Shown here: positions 53,608 through 61,747 of the stretch, in pieces
Layout: each line of letters starts with the position of its first letter
Position numbering within the stretch: the first letter of the stretch is position 1
Assembly (NCBI RefSeq): GCF_019222765.1
Contig: NZ_CP078145.1
Coordinates: forward strand, 5,580,001 to 5,644,000
Length of the DNA stretch: 64,000 bases
DNA from: Nocardia iowensis
GTDB taxonomy: Bacteria > Actinomycetota > Actinomycetes > Mycobacteriales > Mycobacteriaceae
Reading direction: 5' to 3'
Translations under genes and position numbers: made by a program
Notes under the pieces: model-generated
Database searches by the model: none
Told to the model about the DNA's origin: nothing
Seen by the model: the letters and a program-made list of their open reading frames with translations, nothing else

Positions 53608-55323
53608 GTGCAGTTCGGCGAAACAGCTACCGCGCCAGGCAAATTGTGGGGTGTGGGACTCGGACCGGGCGACCCCGAGCTTGTCACGGTGAAGGCGGCG
53701 CGGGTGATCGCCGCGGCCGATGTGATCGCGTTCCACAGCGCGCGGCACGGGCGCAGCATCTCCAGAGCTATTGCCGCACCGTATATGCGGGCCGGACAAC
53801 TGGAGGAGCATCTCGTCTACCCGGTGACCACCGAGACCACCGTCCACCCCGGTGGCTATCAGGGTGCGATCGATGAGTTCTACGAGCAGGCCGCGCAACG
53901 GCTGGCCGGACACCTGGCGGCCGGACGCTCGGTCGCGCTGCTCGCCGCGGGCGACCCCCTGTTCTACAGCTCCTACATGCACATGCACCGACGGCTGGCG
54001 GATCGATTCGAGGCCGAGATCATCCCCGGGATCACCTCGGTCAGCGCCGCGTCGGCGGCGCTGGGGACCCCGCTGGTCGAGGGCGAGCAGGTGCTGACCG
54101 TGCTGCCCGGCACCATGCCCGTCGACGAGCTCACCCGCCGCCTGCGCGACACCGAGGCTGCCGCCATCATGAAGCTCGGCCGCACCTACCCCCATGTGCG
54201 CCAAGCACTTTCGGATTCCGGTCGGCTCGACGACGCCTACTACGTGGAACGCGCGAGCAGCACCCGTCAACGCGTCCTGCGCGCCGCCGAGGTGGACGAC
54301 GCGGATGTCCCGTACTTCTCCATCACCCTCGTGCCAGGCCCGACGCCGACCACTCCGCTCCCCCGAGCGGCCACGGAACTTGATGCAGCGCTGCATGTCT
54401 CGGCCAACGATCACTCTCGCGCGAGTTCACCCACTCGATCTCGCGCAAATGCACCCGCCGCAACGAGAGATTCGCCCGTCGAGCACCACGAAACCAGCAC
54501 GGTTGCGCCCTCTTTCGCCGATGACGCGCCTCTCGATCGCGCACCCGACCGCCCCGGTCAAGTGATCGTCGTCGGGCTCGGCCCTGGCGCACCCGAGTGG
54601 ACAACAACCGAGGTGCACGAAGCACTCGCCGACGCAACGGATCTCGTCGGCTACACCACCTATCTGAATCGAGTCCCCGCCCGGCCGGGACAGCGCAGGC
54701 ATGCCAGCGACAACCGTGTCGAGTCGGAGCGCGCCGCCATGGCATTGGATCTGGCCAGGCGGGGCGCCCGGGTCGTGGTGGTGTCCTCGGGCGATCCGGG
54801 TGTGTTCGCGATGGCGGCAGCGGTGCTCGAGGAAGCCGCGGATCCGCAGTGGCGCGCGGTGCCCGTGCGGGTGCTGCCCGGCCTCACCGCGGCCAATGCG
54901 GTGGCCAGCCGGGCCGGTGCGCCGCTCGGGCACGACTACGCGATGATCTCCCTCTCGGATCGACTCAAGCCGTGGGAGGTTGTCGCCCAACGGCTTTCCG
55001 CGGTCGCCGCCGCCGACATGGCGATCGCCGTGTACAACCCGGCCTCCTCGCAGCGCACCTGGCAGGTCGGTGCGATGCGGGATCTGCTGCTGGAGCATCG
55101 GAAGCCCGACACGCCCGTGGTGCTCGGCCGCGACGTGGGCGGCCCGACCGAGTCCGTCCGGGTGGTGTCGCTCGGCGACCTCGACCCGGCCGAGGTCGAC
55201 ATGCGCACCCTGTTGATCATCGGCGCGTCGACCACCGTGGCAATGCACACCGACCAGGGCGTCCGCGTTTACACCTCGCGTCGCTACGCGGGGACGGGCG
55301 ACGCGGCGCCGGCCGACGCGTAG
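53608..55323 (+). CDS. cobIJ: Fused precorrin-2 C20- / precorrin-3B C17-methyltransferase CobIJ
   Basis: About 571 residues from GTG 53608, preferred because AGGAGG lies 5 nt upstream. An in-frame ATG at 53485, overlapping the cobH stop, would add 41 unconserved residues. CobI half, about 10-245: G-V-G-L-G-P-G-D-P-E near 15 and A-G-D-P-L-F-Y-S-S near 110. A Ser/Thr/Arg-rich linker of about 60 residues follows. CobJ half, about 315-560: G-L-G-P-G-A-P-E-W and later S-S-G-D-P-G-V-F-A-M. Both use S-adenosylmethionine on successive tetrapyrroles. The linker is longer than I expect from the mycobacterial protein. Confidence 0.94.
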   Translation: MQFGETATAPGKLWGVGLGPGDPELVTVKAARVIAAADVIAFHSARHGRSISRAIAAPYMRAGQLEEHLVYPVTTETTVHPGGYQGAIDEFYEQAAQRLAGHLAAGRSVALLAAGDPLFYSSYMHMHRRLADRFEAEIIPGITSVSAASAALGTPLVEGEQVLTVLPGTMPVDELTRRLRDTEAAAIMKLGRTYPHVRQALSDSGRLDDAYYVERASSTRQRVLRAAEVDDADVPYFSITLVPGPTPTTPLPRAATELDAALHVSANDHSRASSPTRSRANAPAATRDSPVEHHETSTVAPSFADDAPLDRAPDRPGQVIVVGLGPGAPEWTTTEVHEALADATDLVGYTTYLNRVPARPGQRRHASDNRVESERAAMALDLARRGARVVVVSSGDPGVFAMAAAVLEEAADPQWRAVPVRVLPGLTAANAVASRAGAPLGHDYAMISLSDRLKPWEVVAQRLSAVAAADMAIAVYNPASSQRTWQVGAMRDLLLEHRKPDTPVVLGRDVGGPTESVRVVSLGDLDPAEVDMRTLLIIGASTTVAMHTDQGVRVYTSRRYAGTGDAAPADA

Positions 55324-55355
55324 GATCTGCTGACGCACTGACGAATGGAGGGATC

Positions 55356-55618
55356 TTGGCCGCGACACTGTCGGAGCTGACGCTGCGCGCCCGAGCCCTG
55401 GAGGCCCCGCAAGCGAACAAGCGCTCGACGAACAGGGCGATGTGCTCAGCGAGCTCGCGGCTCTGACCAGAAAGGCGCTCGACGGCATCAACCGGATCGA
55501 GGAGCGCACCGAGAAGATCGAGGAAGACCTCGTCGAACTTCGCCTGAGTCAAGTGCGGTTGGAAGAAGGCATGGCGCTGGTACTCGCCCGTCTCGATCAG
55601 TTGGTCGACGGCAAATAG
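55356..55618 (+). pseudogene. Small coiled-coil protein gene broken by a -1 frameshift
   Basis: A TTG start at 55356 with GGAGGG just upstream opens a frame reading A-A-T-L-S-E-L-T-L-R-A-R-A-L-E-A-P, which soon hits a stop. Shifting by -1 at the C4 run (55406-55409 region, within GAGGCCCCGC) continues as A-S-E-Q-A-L-D-E-Q-G-D-V-L-S-E-L-A-A-L-T-R and a long Glu/Leu-rich coiled coil to the TAG at 55616. The joined product would be about 87 residues. Either one C is lost (mutation or sequencing error) or slippage restores it. A GTG at 55442 could instead start a 58-residue coiled-coil protein. Family unknown. Confidence 0.6.
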
Positions 55619-55651
55619 GTCACCTCGCGAACCCGGCGCACGCGTTCGTAT

Positions 55652-55672
55652 AACATTCCACTATGGAAGGTT
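55652..55672. promoter_or_regulatory. PadR-type operator upstream of the second padR gene
   Basis: AACATTCC-N5-GGAAGGTT, 7 of 8 positions symmetric, about 22 nt upstream of the TTG start. TATAAC at 55650-55655 could be an overlapping -10 box. Confidence 0.6.
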
Positions 55673-55693
55673 GACAGCGAAGGGAGCAGTCGG

Positions 55694-56224
55694 TTGACGA
55701 AAACCGCGACCAGCCACAAGCCGTTGAACTCCACGGCCGCGTCGCTGCTCGGATTTCTGCACGAAGGCCCCATGTCCGGTTGGGACCTAGTGGCCAAGGC
55801 CCAGGACCGGATCGGCGACTTCTGGACGATCACGCAGAGCCAGGTCTATCGGGAACTCAACGCGATGGACGCGGCCGGGCTGGTCGAGAAAGGCGCGCCG
55901 GGGGCCCGTGAGCGCACGCCCTATCTGATCACCGATACCGGCCGGGAAGCCTTCCTGGAGTGGATCGCCCGCGATCCCGGCGGCGAGAACATCCGCTTCC
56001 CCCTGCTGCTCACGCTGTCCTTCGGCGACCACCTCGATCGCGCGCATCTGGACCGGATCATCGCCGCCAACAGGGAGATTCATCAGACGCGGCTCACCAA
56101 GTACCTCGATGAGGACCCCACCGACCTGCCGCCCTACGCCCGCGCCACCCTGGATTTCGGTATCGGATACGAACGCGCCGTACTCGATTGGTTCGACCGG
56201 TTGCCCGAACTACTCGGCCGCTGA
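55694..56224 (+). CDS. PadR family transcriptional regulator (second copy)
   Basis: 176 residues from TTG 55694, with AGGGAG 7 nt upstream. Winged helix 12-90 (G-P-M-S-G-W-D-L-V-A-K-A, I-T-Q-S-Q-V-Y-R-E-L-N-A-M), then the helical dimerisation domain. It differs from the PadR at 29649-30197 and has a different operator. No divergent target gene is adjacent; it converges with cobK and overlaps its end by 15 nt. Target unknown beyond likely autoregulation. Confidence 0.9.
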   Translation: MTKTATSHKPLNSTAASLLGFLHEGPMSGWDLVAKAQDRIGDFWTITQSQVYRELNAMDAAGLVEKGAPGARERTPYLITDTGREAFLEWIARDPGGENIRFPLLLTLSFGDHLDRAHLDRIIAANREIHQTRLTKYLDEDPTDLPPYARATLDFGIGYERAVLDWFDRLPELLGR

Positions 56225-56956
56225 CCGCTCGCGCAGCCAATCCCACGCCTGCGCAACGGTTTCCATCACCACGGCGGCGTCAGGCAGTGGCGGGCGGTCG
56301 ATCATGACGACTGGGATTCCCGCCGAACGGGCGGCGATGAGCTTGGCATCGGTCTGATCGCCGCCGCTGTCCTTGGTGACGAGTACATCGATGCGCTTGT
56401 CCGCCAGCAGCCGCGATTCGTCCTCGAGCGTGAAAGGCCCGCGGGCAAGCAGTAGTTCATGATTCGCCGGAAGCGCGCCTTCGGGTGGGTCGATGGCACG
56501 GATCAAGAACCAAGGGCGGGTCAGTCCGGCGAAAGCGCCGACACCCTGACGTCCGATGGTCAAGAACACCCGCTCACCGAGCTCACCAACGGACTTTGCC
56601 GCTGCGGCGAGGTCGGGTACCCGAATCCACCGGTCGCCGGGCTGCGCGGACCAGCCGGGCCGCCGCACATGCACGAGCGGAAGACCCAGATCCGTCGCTG
56701 CCGCAGCGGCATTCGCGCTGATGACACCCGCGAACGGATGCGTGGCATCGACCAGCGCACCGATCTCGTTGGTCCGCAACCACTCCCGCAGCCCGTCGAC
56801 GCCGCCGAAGCCGCCGACGCGCACCGCACCGACCGGCAACAGCGGGTCGCGAACGCGACCGGCGAGCGAGGAGACGATGTCGAATCCTTGCTCGCCGGAA
56901 GCGATGTGAGCGAGTTCCCTGGCTTCCCGGGTACCGCCCAGAATCAGTATTCTCAG
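56210..56956 (-). CDS. cobK: Precorrin-6A reductase CobK, probable CTG start
   Basis: 248 residues if started at CTG 56956. NAD(P)H-dependent reduction of precorrin-6A. The canonical N-terminus R-I-L-I-L-G-G-T-R-E-A-R-E-L-A follows this codon, and no ATG, GTG or TTG exists in frame until 56839, which would delete the nucleotide-binding loop. The CTG overlaps the TGA of the upstream secreted-protein gene (CTGA), a normal coupling geometry. Other motifs: V-D-A-T-H-P-F-A near 68, R-R-P-G-W near 99, and V-T-K-D-S-G-G near 192. It converges on the padR gene with 15 nt overlap. Confidence 0.9.
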   Translation of the reverse strand: MRILILGGTREARELAHIASGEQGFDIVSSLAGRVRDPLLPVGAVRVGGFGGVDGLREWLRTNEIGALVDATHPFAGVISANAAAAATDLGLPLVHVRRPGWSAQPGDRWIRVPDLAAAAKSVGELGERVFLTIGRQGVGAFAGLTRPWFLIRAIDPPEGALPANHELLLARGPFTLEDESRLLADKRIDVLVTKDSGGDQTDAKLIAARSAGIPVVMIDRPPLPDAAVVMETVAQAWDWLRERSAAE

Positions 56957-57570
56957 GGCTGGCCGCTGAAGTAGGCGATGCCCGCGTTCAGCAACGACGG
57001 TCCGCCCGCGACGGCAAGACCGATGATCGCGCCGAGCACGGCACCGGGCAGGATGCCGACGCCGAAGAACAGGATGCCGACCGCCGCGCCGATCAGGCCG
57101 CCGACCAGCGCGCCGAGCGAGGCACGCTGCAACTCGGCGAAGAACCAGTCCTGCGCGCCGATGAACTCGGCGGTGGTCGGCGCGCTCGCGGTCGGCGTGA
57201 CCTGCGGGGTCAGCGTCAGCTGCGAGGCGTCGTCGGCGATAGCCGCGGCGATCTGCACCGGCTGACCCTTGGCCGTCGCGGTGAGCGGAATGGTGGTGAC
57301 GGTCTCGCCCGCGGAATTCTTCAGGGTGACCGACTGCTTGTCACCGGCCAGGCTGAACGCGCCGCCGGTGACGCTGGTGACGACGGACTTGCCCGCGTCG
57401 GCCAGCTGCAGGGCGTAGCTGACGCCCTGGTCCTCACCCTTGACGGTCGGCGCGGTGGTGGTCTGATCCTGCACCGCGGGCGGCACCGGAGCAGCGTACG
57501 TGGTACCGGCGGTGACACCGGTAGCGGCGATGGCCAACAGTGCGGTTGCGGCGAATTTCTTGTATTTCAT
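56953..57570 (-). CDS. Secreted glycine-zipper protein, paralog 2
   Basis: 205 residues. A signal peptide covers about 1-27 (Lys-rich start, hydrophobic core, cleavage near T-Y-A-A-P). A beta-rich domain 45-125 aligns in pattern with the protein at 44416-44949 (G-V-S-Y, F-S-L, T-T-I-P-L, Q-P-V-Q-I, S-Q-L-T-L-T-P). A C-terminal glycine-zipper/hydrophobic region 150-200 follows (G-A-L-V-G-G-L-I-G-A-A-V-G). It lies between cobL and cobK on the same strand, where M. tuberculosis has cobM, and its stop overlaps the cobK start. Function unknown; not a recognised cobalamin enzyme. Confidence 0.82.
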   Translation of the reverse strand: MKYKKFAATALLAIAATGVTAGTTYAAPVPPAVQDQTTTAPTVKGEDQGVSYALQLADAGKSVVTSVTGGAFSLAGDKQSVTLKNSAGETVTTIPLTATAKGQPVQIAAAIADDASQLTLTPQVTPTASAPTTAEFIGAQDWFFAELQRASLGALVGGLIGAAVGILFFGVGILPGAVLGAIIGLAVAGGPSLLNAGIAYFSGQP

Positions 57571-57595
57571 CTATCTCCCCATCAGGAACCGGATT

Positions 57596-57611
57596 TCCGA
57601 TCATGATCGGA
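57596..57611. promoter_or_regulatory. Palindrome upstream of secreted paralog 2
   Basis: TCCGATCATGATCGGA, a perfect 16-bp palindrome 26 nt upstream of the ATG, in the 78-nt gap after cobL. Candidate operator, or part of a promoter giving the secreted gene and cobK their own transcript. Confidence 0.5.
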
Positions 57612-57648
57612 TATCGGCCCCGACCCTACCTGCTGGGCCGAACCCGTT

Positions 57649-58926
57649 TCATCCGCGGACCTCGTTTCGCGGCGCCGCATTGTGCATCTTCACAACAGAC
57701 CATTGCGTCACCGGCAGCTGCGGGCGCCAAGTCGTGAATGATCCCAGTGCCTCCGCGCGGTAGATCTGAAACTTCCGCAATCCGCCCCCGTGCGCGGACG
57801 CCCAGCTGAGCAGCAATGATTCCGATTCCGCGGTCACCGCGTTGACGACGAGCCGACCGCCGTGTCGCAGCTGCGACCAGCATGTCTCGAGTAGGCCATC
57901 CTGGGTGAGGCCGCCACCGACGAAAATGGCGTCCGGAGGGGCGACTTCGGCACCGTCGGCCTGCGCTGCCCGGCCCAGTTCCGCGCGCGCCTCGCCGCGC
58001 ACATCGATGTGCGGAACACCGAGGGCGGCGGCATTGTCGGCGATGTGCCGCCGCCTGTGCTCGAGCCGTTCGAAAGTAATTGCCCGGCAACTGGGATGGG
58101 TGCGGCACCATTCGATCGCGATACTGCCCGAGCCGCCGCCGATATCCCACAGCAGTTCTCCTGGCGCGGGCGCCAGTGCGGCCAACGTCAGTGCCCGGAC
58201 CTCGTGCTTGGTGAGTTGGCCGTCGCCGCTGAACAATTCGTCCGGCAGGCCGGGTAGGCGGGTCGCGCGAATTTGTCCCGCGTCCGCGACGCACTCGATC
58301 GCCAGGATGTTCAGCGGATCTCCAGGGGGCCGCTGCCACTGCTTCGCCATCCCCGCCTCGATTCGTTCCGCGGGACCGCCCAGCTGTTCGAGCACCGTCA
58401 GCGCCGAATCACCGAAGCCGTTGCGCGACAACAACTCCGAAAGTCGCGCCGGAGTGTGCTGATCGGCGCTGAGCACCAGCACCCTTCGCCCGTGCACCAG
58501 TTCCGGAAGCACTGTCTCCAAAGCCCGACCCACCACACTGACCACCGGCGTTTCGGCCACGCCCCAGCCCAGCCGCGCACACGCCAACGACGCCGACGAC
58601 GGCTGCGGCAACACCCGCAACGAACCGGCCCCCAGCAACCGCGCCAGCGTCACGCCGATCCCATAGAACATCGGGTCCCCGCTGGCCAGCACACATGCCC
58701 GGGCCCCGGCATACCGTTCGAACAGCCCTGGCAGCGCAGGCAGCAATGGCGACGGCCAGGTAACCCGCTCCCCCGCCGAAACCTGTTCCGGCACAAGGGC
58801 AAGCTGGCGCGCCGAGCCGAAGATCACCTCGGCTGACGCGATCGCCTCCCGCGCCGATCGACCGAGTCCGTCCCACCCGTCGGCTCCGATCCCGGCGACT
58901 ACGACCGGCGGCCCGGACCACGACAT
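57649..58926 (-). CDS. cobL: Precorrin-6Y C5,15-methyltransferase (decarboxylating) CobL
   Basis: 425 residues from ATG 58926 (GTG 58932 is the alternative). N-terminal CbiE-like half, 8-205: V-V-V-A-G-I-G-A-D-G-W near 8 and A-S-G-D-P-M-F-Y-G-I-G near 85. C-terminal CbiT-like half, 230-400: L-W-D-I-G-G-G-S-G-S-I-A-I-E-W near 263, and D-A-I-F-V-G-G-G-L near 333. It methylates C5 and C15 and decarboxylates the C12 acetate. It starts the leftward group cobL - secreted protein - cobK. Confidence 0.95.
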   Translation of the reverse strand: MSWSGPPVVVAGIGADGWDGLGRSAREAIASAEVIFGSARQLALVPEQVSAGERVTWPSPLLPALPGLFERYAGARACVLASGDPMFYGIGVTLARLLGAGSLRVLPQPSSASLACARLGWGVAETPVVSVVGRALETVLPELVHGRRVLVLSADQHTPARLSELLSRNGFGDSALTVLEQLGGPAERIEAGMAKQWQRPPGDPLNILAIECVADAGQIRATRLPGLPDELFSGDGQLTKHEVRALTLAALAPAPGELLWDIGGGSGSIAIEWCRTHPSCRAITFERLEHRRRHIADNAAALGVPHIDVRGEARAELGRAAQADGAEVAPPDAIFVGGGLTQDGLLETCWSQLRHGGRLVVNAVTAESESLLLSWASAHGGGLRKFQIYRAEALGSFTTWRPQLPVTQWSVVKMHNAAPRNEVRG

Positions 58927-59029
58927 CGTCACCTGGGGCCGCCTGGCAGAGCATGCGGTGCCGAGGGGGCGCACATCAAATCGGCGCCCGCCGTACCGTG
59001 CCGAAGCAGCGTCACCCAGCCCTGACCGC

Positions 59030-59785
59030 TCACCGTGGCATCCGGCGCCAGATCGCTTGGGGCAGTAAGCGCATCACGAAGAAGACCGGCTGGAGGATGC
59101 GAGGCACCCAGACCGTTCCCGAGCGCTTGTGCAGTCCCTTGACCACAGCATCGGCCACCTGGTGCGGCTTGCTGGAAAAGGGTGCCGGTTCCATGCCCTC
59201 GGTCATCCGGCCGATGACGAAACCTGGGCGCACCAGCAGGAGGTGAACACCGCTGCCGTGCAACGCATCCGCGAGCCCACTGGCGAAACCGTCGAGTCCG
59301 GCCTTCGCCGATCCGTAGACGTAGTTGGCGCGGCGGACCCGGACACCGGCCACCGAGCTGAACGCGACGATCTGCCCATCGCCTTGGGCGCGAAGCAGAT
59401 TCGCGAGCGTGGTGAGCACGCTGAGCTGGGCGACGTAGTCGGTGTGCACCACGGCGAGTGCGTGCGCCGGATCTCGTTCGGCCCGTGCCTGATCGCCGAG
59501 GATGCCGAACGCGAGCACCGCCACTCCGATCGGCCCGTACTCGGCCGTGACCTTCTCCAGGAACGCCGGATGATTCGCCGTGTCGTCGGCGTCGAACTCC
59601 ACGCAGTGCACGGCCGCCGCGCCGGCCGACTCGATCTCCGCGCGCTGTTCCGCCAGCTCGCCGCTGCGCCGGGCCGCGAGGATCACCACCTCCCCCGGCG
59701 CCAGCCGCCGCGCCACCTCGACCCCGATCTCACTGCGCCCGCCGAGCAGCAGCACCGTCCCATCCGCAATCCCGCGCGATCCCAT
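59030..59785 (-). CDS. SDR family reductase, DprE2-like
   Basis: 251 residues. Rossmann start V-L-L-L-G-G-R-S-E-I-G near 11-21; catalytic Ser in F-S-S-V-A-G near 143; Y-V-Y-G-S-A-K near 155-161 (Tyr-x-x-x-Lys). The stretch S-S-V-A-G-V-R-V-R-R-A-N-Y-V-Y-G-S-A-K-A closely resembles decaprenylphosphoryl-2-keto-ribose reductase DprE2, but the gene lies next to cobL, as Rv2073c does in M. tuberculosis, not next to dprE1. Most likely the Rv2073c counterpart of unknown substrate. Its stop is 103 nt upstream of cobL on the same strand. Confidence 0.88.
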   Translation of the reverse strand: MGSRGIADGTVLLLGGRSEIGVEVARRLAPGEVVILAARRSGELAEQRAEIESAGAAAVHCVEFDADDTANHPAFLEKVTAEYGPIGVAVLAFGILGDQARAERDPAHALAVVHTDYVAQLSVLTTLANLLRAQGDGQIVAFSSVAGVRVRRANYVYGSAKAGLDGFASGLADALHGSGVHLLLVRPGFVIGRMTEGMEPAPFSSKPHQVADAVVKGLHKRSGTVWVPRILQPVFFVMRLLPQAIWRRMPR

Positions 59786-59836
59786 CCGCCCAGTCTGTCA
59801 TTCCCGCCCCACCCACCTGTGCCGACCCGGCGGCCG

Positions 59837-59902
59837 CATGATCGACGCGACATGGCCGAGTGATTTCCCGAGTGCGGGCTCGGTGATGTCCCGTTGACCA
59901 TG
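59837..59902. repeat. 66-nt intergenic element (E3)
   Basis: Left CATGATCGACGCGACATGG, right GTGATGTCCCGTTGACCATG; CCGAG/CTCGG extends the pairing. The core from GCGAC 59847 to GTCCC 59892 is 46 nt. It lies between the divergent SDR and PPOX genes. Confidence 0.8.
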
Positions 59903-59955
59903 GTGCGGGCGGGTCCTTGTGGGACGTGGGCCAGGGTGGCCGCTACGGTCGAGGG

Positions 59956-60381
59956 ATGCCGACGATGACCACTGCGCTCTCCCCCGCCGCGCTCGAGTTC
60001 GTGAACGAGCGCCACCTCGCGACGTTGACCACGTTGCGGGCGAACGGGACACCGCATGTGGTGGCGGTGGGCTTCACCTGGGATCCGACGGCCCGGATCG
60101 CCAGGGTGATCACCGATGGGGCGTCGGCGAAGGTACGCAACGTTCGGCGCGGAGGTTACGCGGCGGTGAGCCAGGTGGCGGGGGCGCGCTGGCTCACCCT
60201 GGAAGGCCCGGCGACGATCCTCGACGCTCCGGACGACGTCACCGAGGCGGAACGGCGCTACGCGGACCGCTACCGGGTCCCGCGCGAGAACCCGACCCGC
60301 GTGGTCATCGCGATCGAGGTGCAGCGGGTCATGTCCAGCCGCACCCTCGCCGCCCCGGACGATAACGCCCCCCAGCAATAA
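59956..60381 (+). CDS. PPOX-class F420-dependent protein (Rv2074-like)
   Basis: 141 residues from ATG 59956, with TACGGT ending 6 nt before it (leaderless). Split-barrel fold: H-L-A-T-L-T-T-L-R-A-N-G-T-P-H-V-V-A-V-G at 20-39 and A-K-V-R-N-V-R-R-G-G-Y near 62-72. The position beyond the cobL-side SDR matches Rv2074, characterised as an F420-dependent biliverdin reductase. The same activity is likely but not proven. Confidence 0.88.
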   Translation: MPTMTTALSPAALEFVNERHLATLTTLRANGTPHVVAVGFTWDPTARIARVITDGASAKVRNVRRGGYAAVSQVAGARWLTLEGPATILDAPDDVTEAERRYADRYRVPRENPTRVVIAIEVQRVMSSRTLAAPDDNAPQQ

Positions 60382-60421
60382 CTCCGCGGGGGCAGAGCTA
60401 ACGCGGTGGGACTGTGGTCCG

Positions 60422-61549
60422 CTACAGGACCGTCAGCGAGTGGGGACGCTGATTCATCGACTCGCACCCGTCCGCGGTGACTACGACGATGTCTTCGATG
60501 CGGGCGCCCCAGTCACCGCGGAAGTAGATGCCGGGCTCGATGCTGAAGGCCATGCCCTGTTGCAGTACCAGGTCGTTGCCTTCGACGATGTAGGGCTCTT
60601 CGTGCACGGACAGGCCGATGCCGTGGCCGGTGCGGTGCACGAATGCCGCACCGAAACCGGCCTCGGTCAACGGGTTTCGCGCGGCGGCGTCCACCGACTC
60701 GGCGGTGACGCCGGGGCGGACGGCGGCTACGGCGGCGGCCTGGGCGCGTTCCAGCGCCGCGAACCGGGCGGCGATCTTCGGGTCCGGCTCGCCGAGCACA
60801 TAGGTGCGGGTCGAGTCGGAGTAGTAGCCGGGGTCGACGGGGCCGCCGATGTCGATGACCGCCACGTCGCCGGCCTCGATGCGCCGCTCGGACATACCGT
60901 GGTGCGGGTCGGCGCCGTGCGGGCCGCTGCCGACGATGACGAACGCGGCCTCGGTATGGCCCTCCTCGACGATGGCGGCGGCGATATCCCCGCCGACCTC
61001 CGCCTCGGTGCGGCCGACCTGGAGGAATTCACCCATCCTGGCGTGCACGCGGTCGATCGCGGCACCCGCGCGGCGCAGCGCGTCGATCTCCGCGGTGTCC
61101 TTGATCATCCGCAGTTCCCGCAGGACGGGTGTGGCGGAGGCGGGCAGGCCGGTGAACGACGCGGCGAGCGGGATCAGGTGCAGGGCGGGCATGGCGTCGG
61201 CGACGGCCACCCGGGAGCCGACGTGCAGCGCGGATTTCACCACTCCGTACGGATCGGTCCCATCGACCCAGTCCAGCACCTGCAAACCCAGTTCCCCGGC
61301 CGCGGATCCCTCCAGCGAGGCCAGTTCCAACTTCGGAATCACCACCGACGGTGTCGCACCGTCGGCGGGGATCACCAGGCAGGTCAACCGTTCGAAGGAT
61401 TCGGCGGCCGATCCGATCAGATAGCGCAGATCCGGGCCCGGAGTGATCAACAAGGCGTCCAGATGGGCGGCCCGCATCAGCTCCACCGCCCGCTCCAACC
61501 GCTCCCCGTAAACGTCCGCCGCGAACCTGGAATCCGTATGCGAGCTCAT
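60422..61549 (-). CDS. M24 family metallopeptidase (Xaa-Pro peptidase-like)
   Basis: 375 residues from ATG 61549, with TAACGT ending 7 nt before it. N-terminal creatinase-like domain 10-135. Catalytic domain with metal ligands Asp in V-I-D-I-G-G, Asp in Y-Y-S-D-S-T, His in T-G-H-G-I-G, Glu in S-I-E-P-G-I-Y, and Glu in R-I-E-D-I-V. Counterpart of M. tuberculosis PepE (Rv2089c), which also neighbours the exonuclease gene Rv2090. Cleaves X-Pro peptides. Confidence 0.93.
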   Translation of the reverse strand: MSSHTDSRFAADVYGERLERAVELMRAAHLDALLITPGPDLRYLIGSAAESFERLTCLVIPADGATPSVVIPKLELASLEGSAAGELGLQVLDWVDGTDPYGVVKSALHVGSRVAVADAMPALHLIPLAASFTGLPASATPVLRELRMIKDTAEIDALRRAGAAIDRVHARMGEFLQVGRTEAEVGGDIAAAIVEEGHTEAAFVIVGSGPHGADPHHGMSERRIEAGDVAVIDIGGPVDPGYYSDSTRTYVLGEPDPKIAARFAALERAQAAAVAAVRPGVTAESVDAAARNPLTEAGFGAAFVHRTGHGIGLSVHEEPYIVEGNDLVLQQGMAFSIEPGIYFRGDWGARIEDIVVVTADGCESMNQRPHSLTVL

Positions 61550-61747
61550 TCGTCCGACGTTACCTGGCCGCCCCGCCCAGGCGAACCCGAACTTCTCCAC
61601 TCCCCTTCGCCCACCGGTCTTCGCACATTCGTTTCCTTGCACATCCCTCCGACGCGGGTGGGTTGAACCCCTTCATCGCACGGCGGTTGTTCGCACCTCG
61701 TGTCCGATCAGCAGGGGTCTGTCGGGGCAGGGAGGTAGCCTCAGCGC

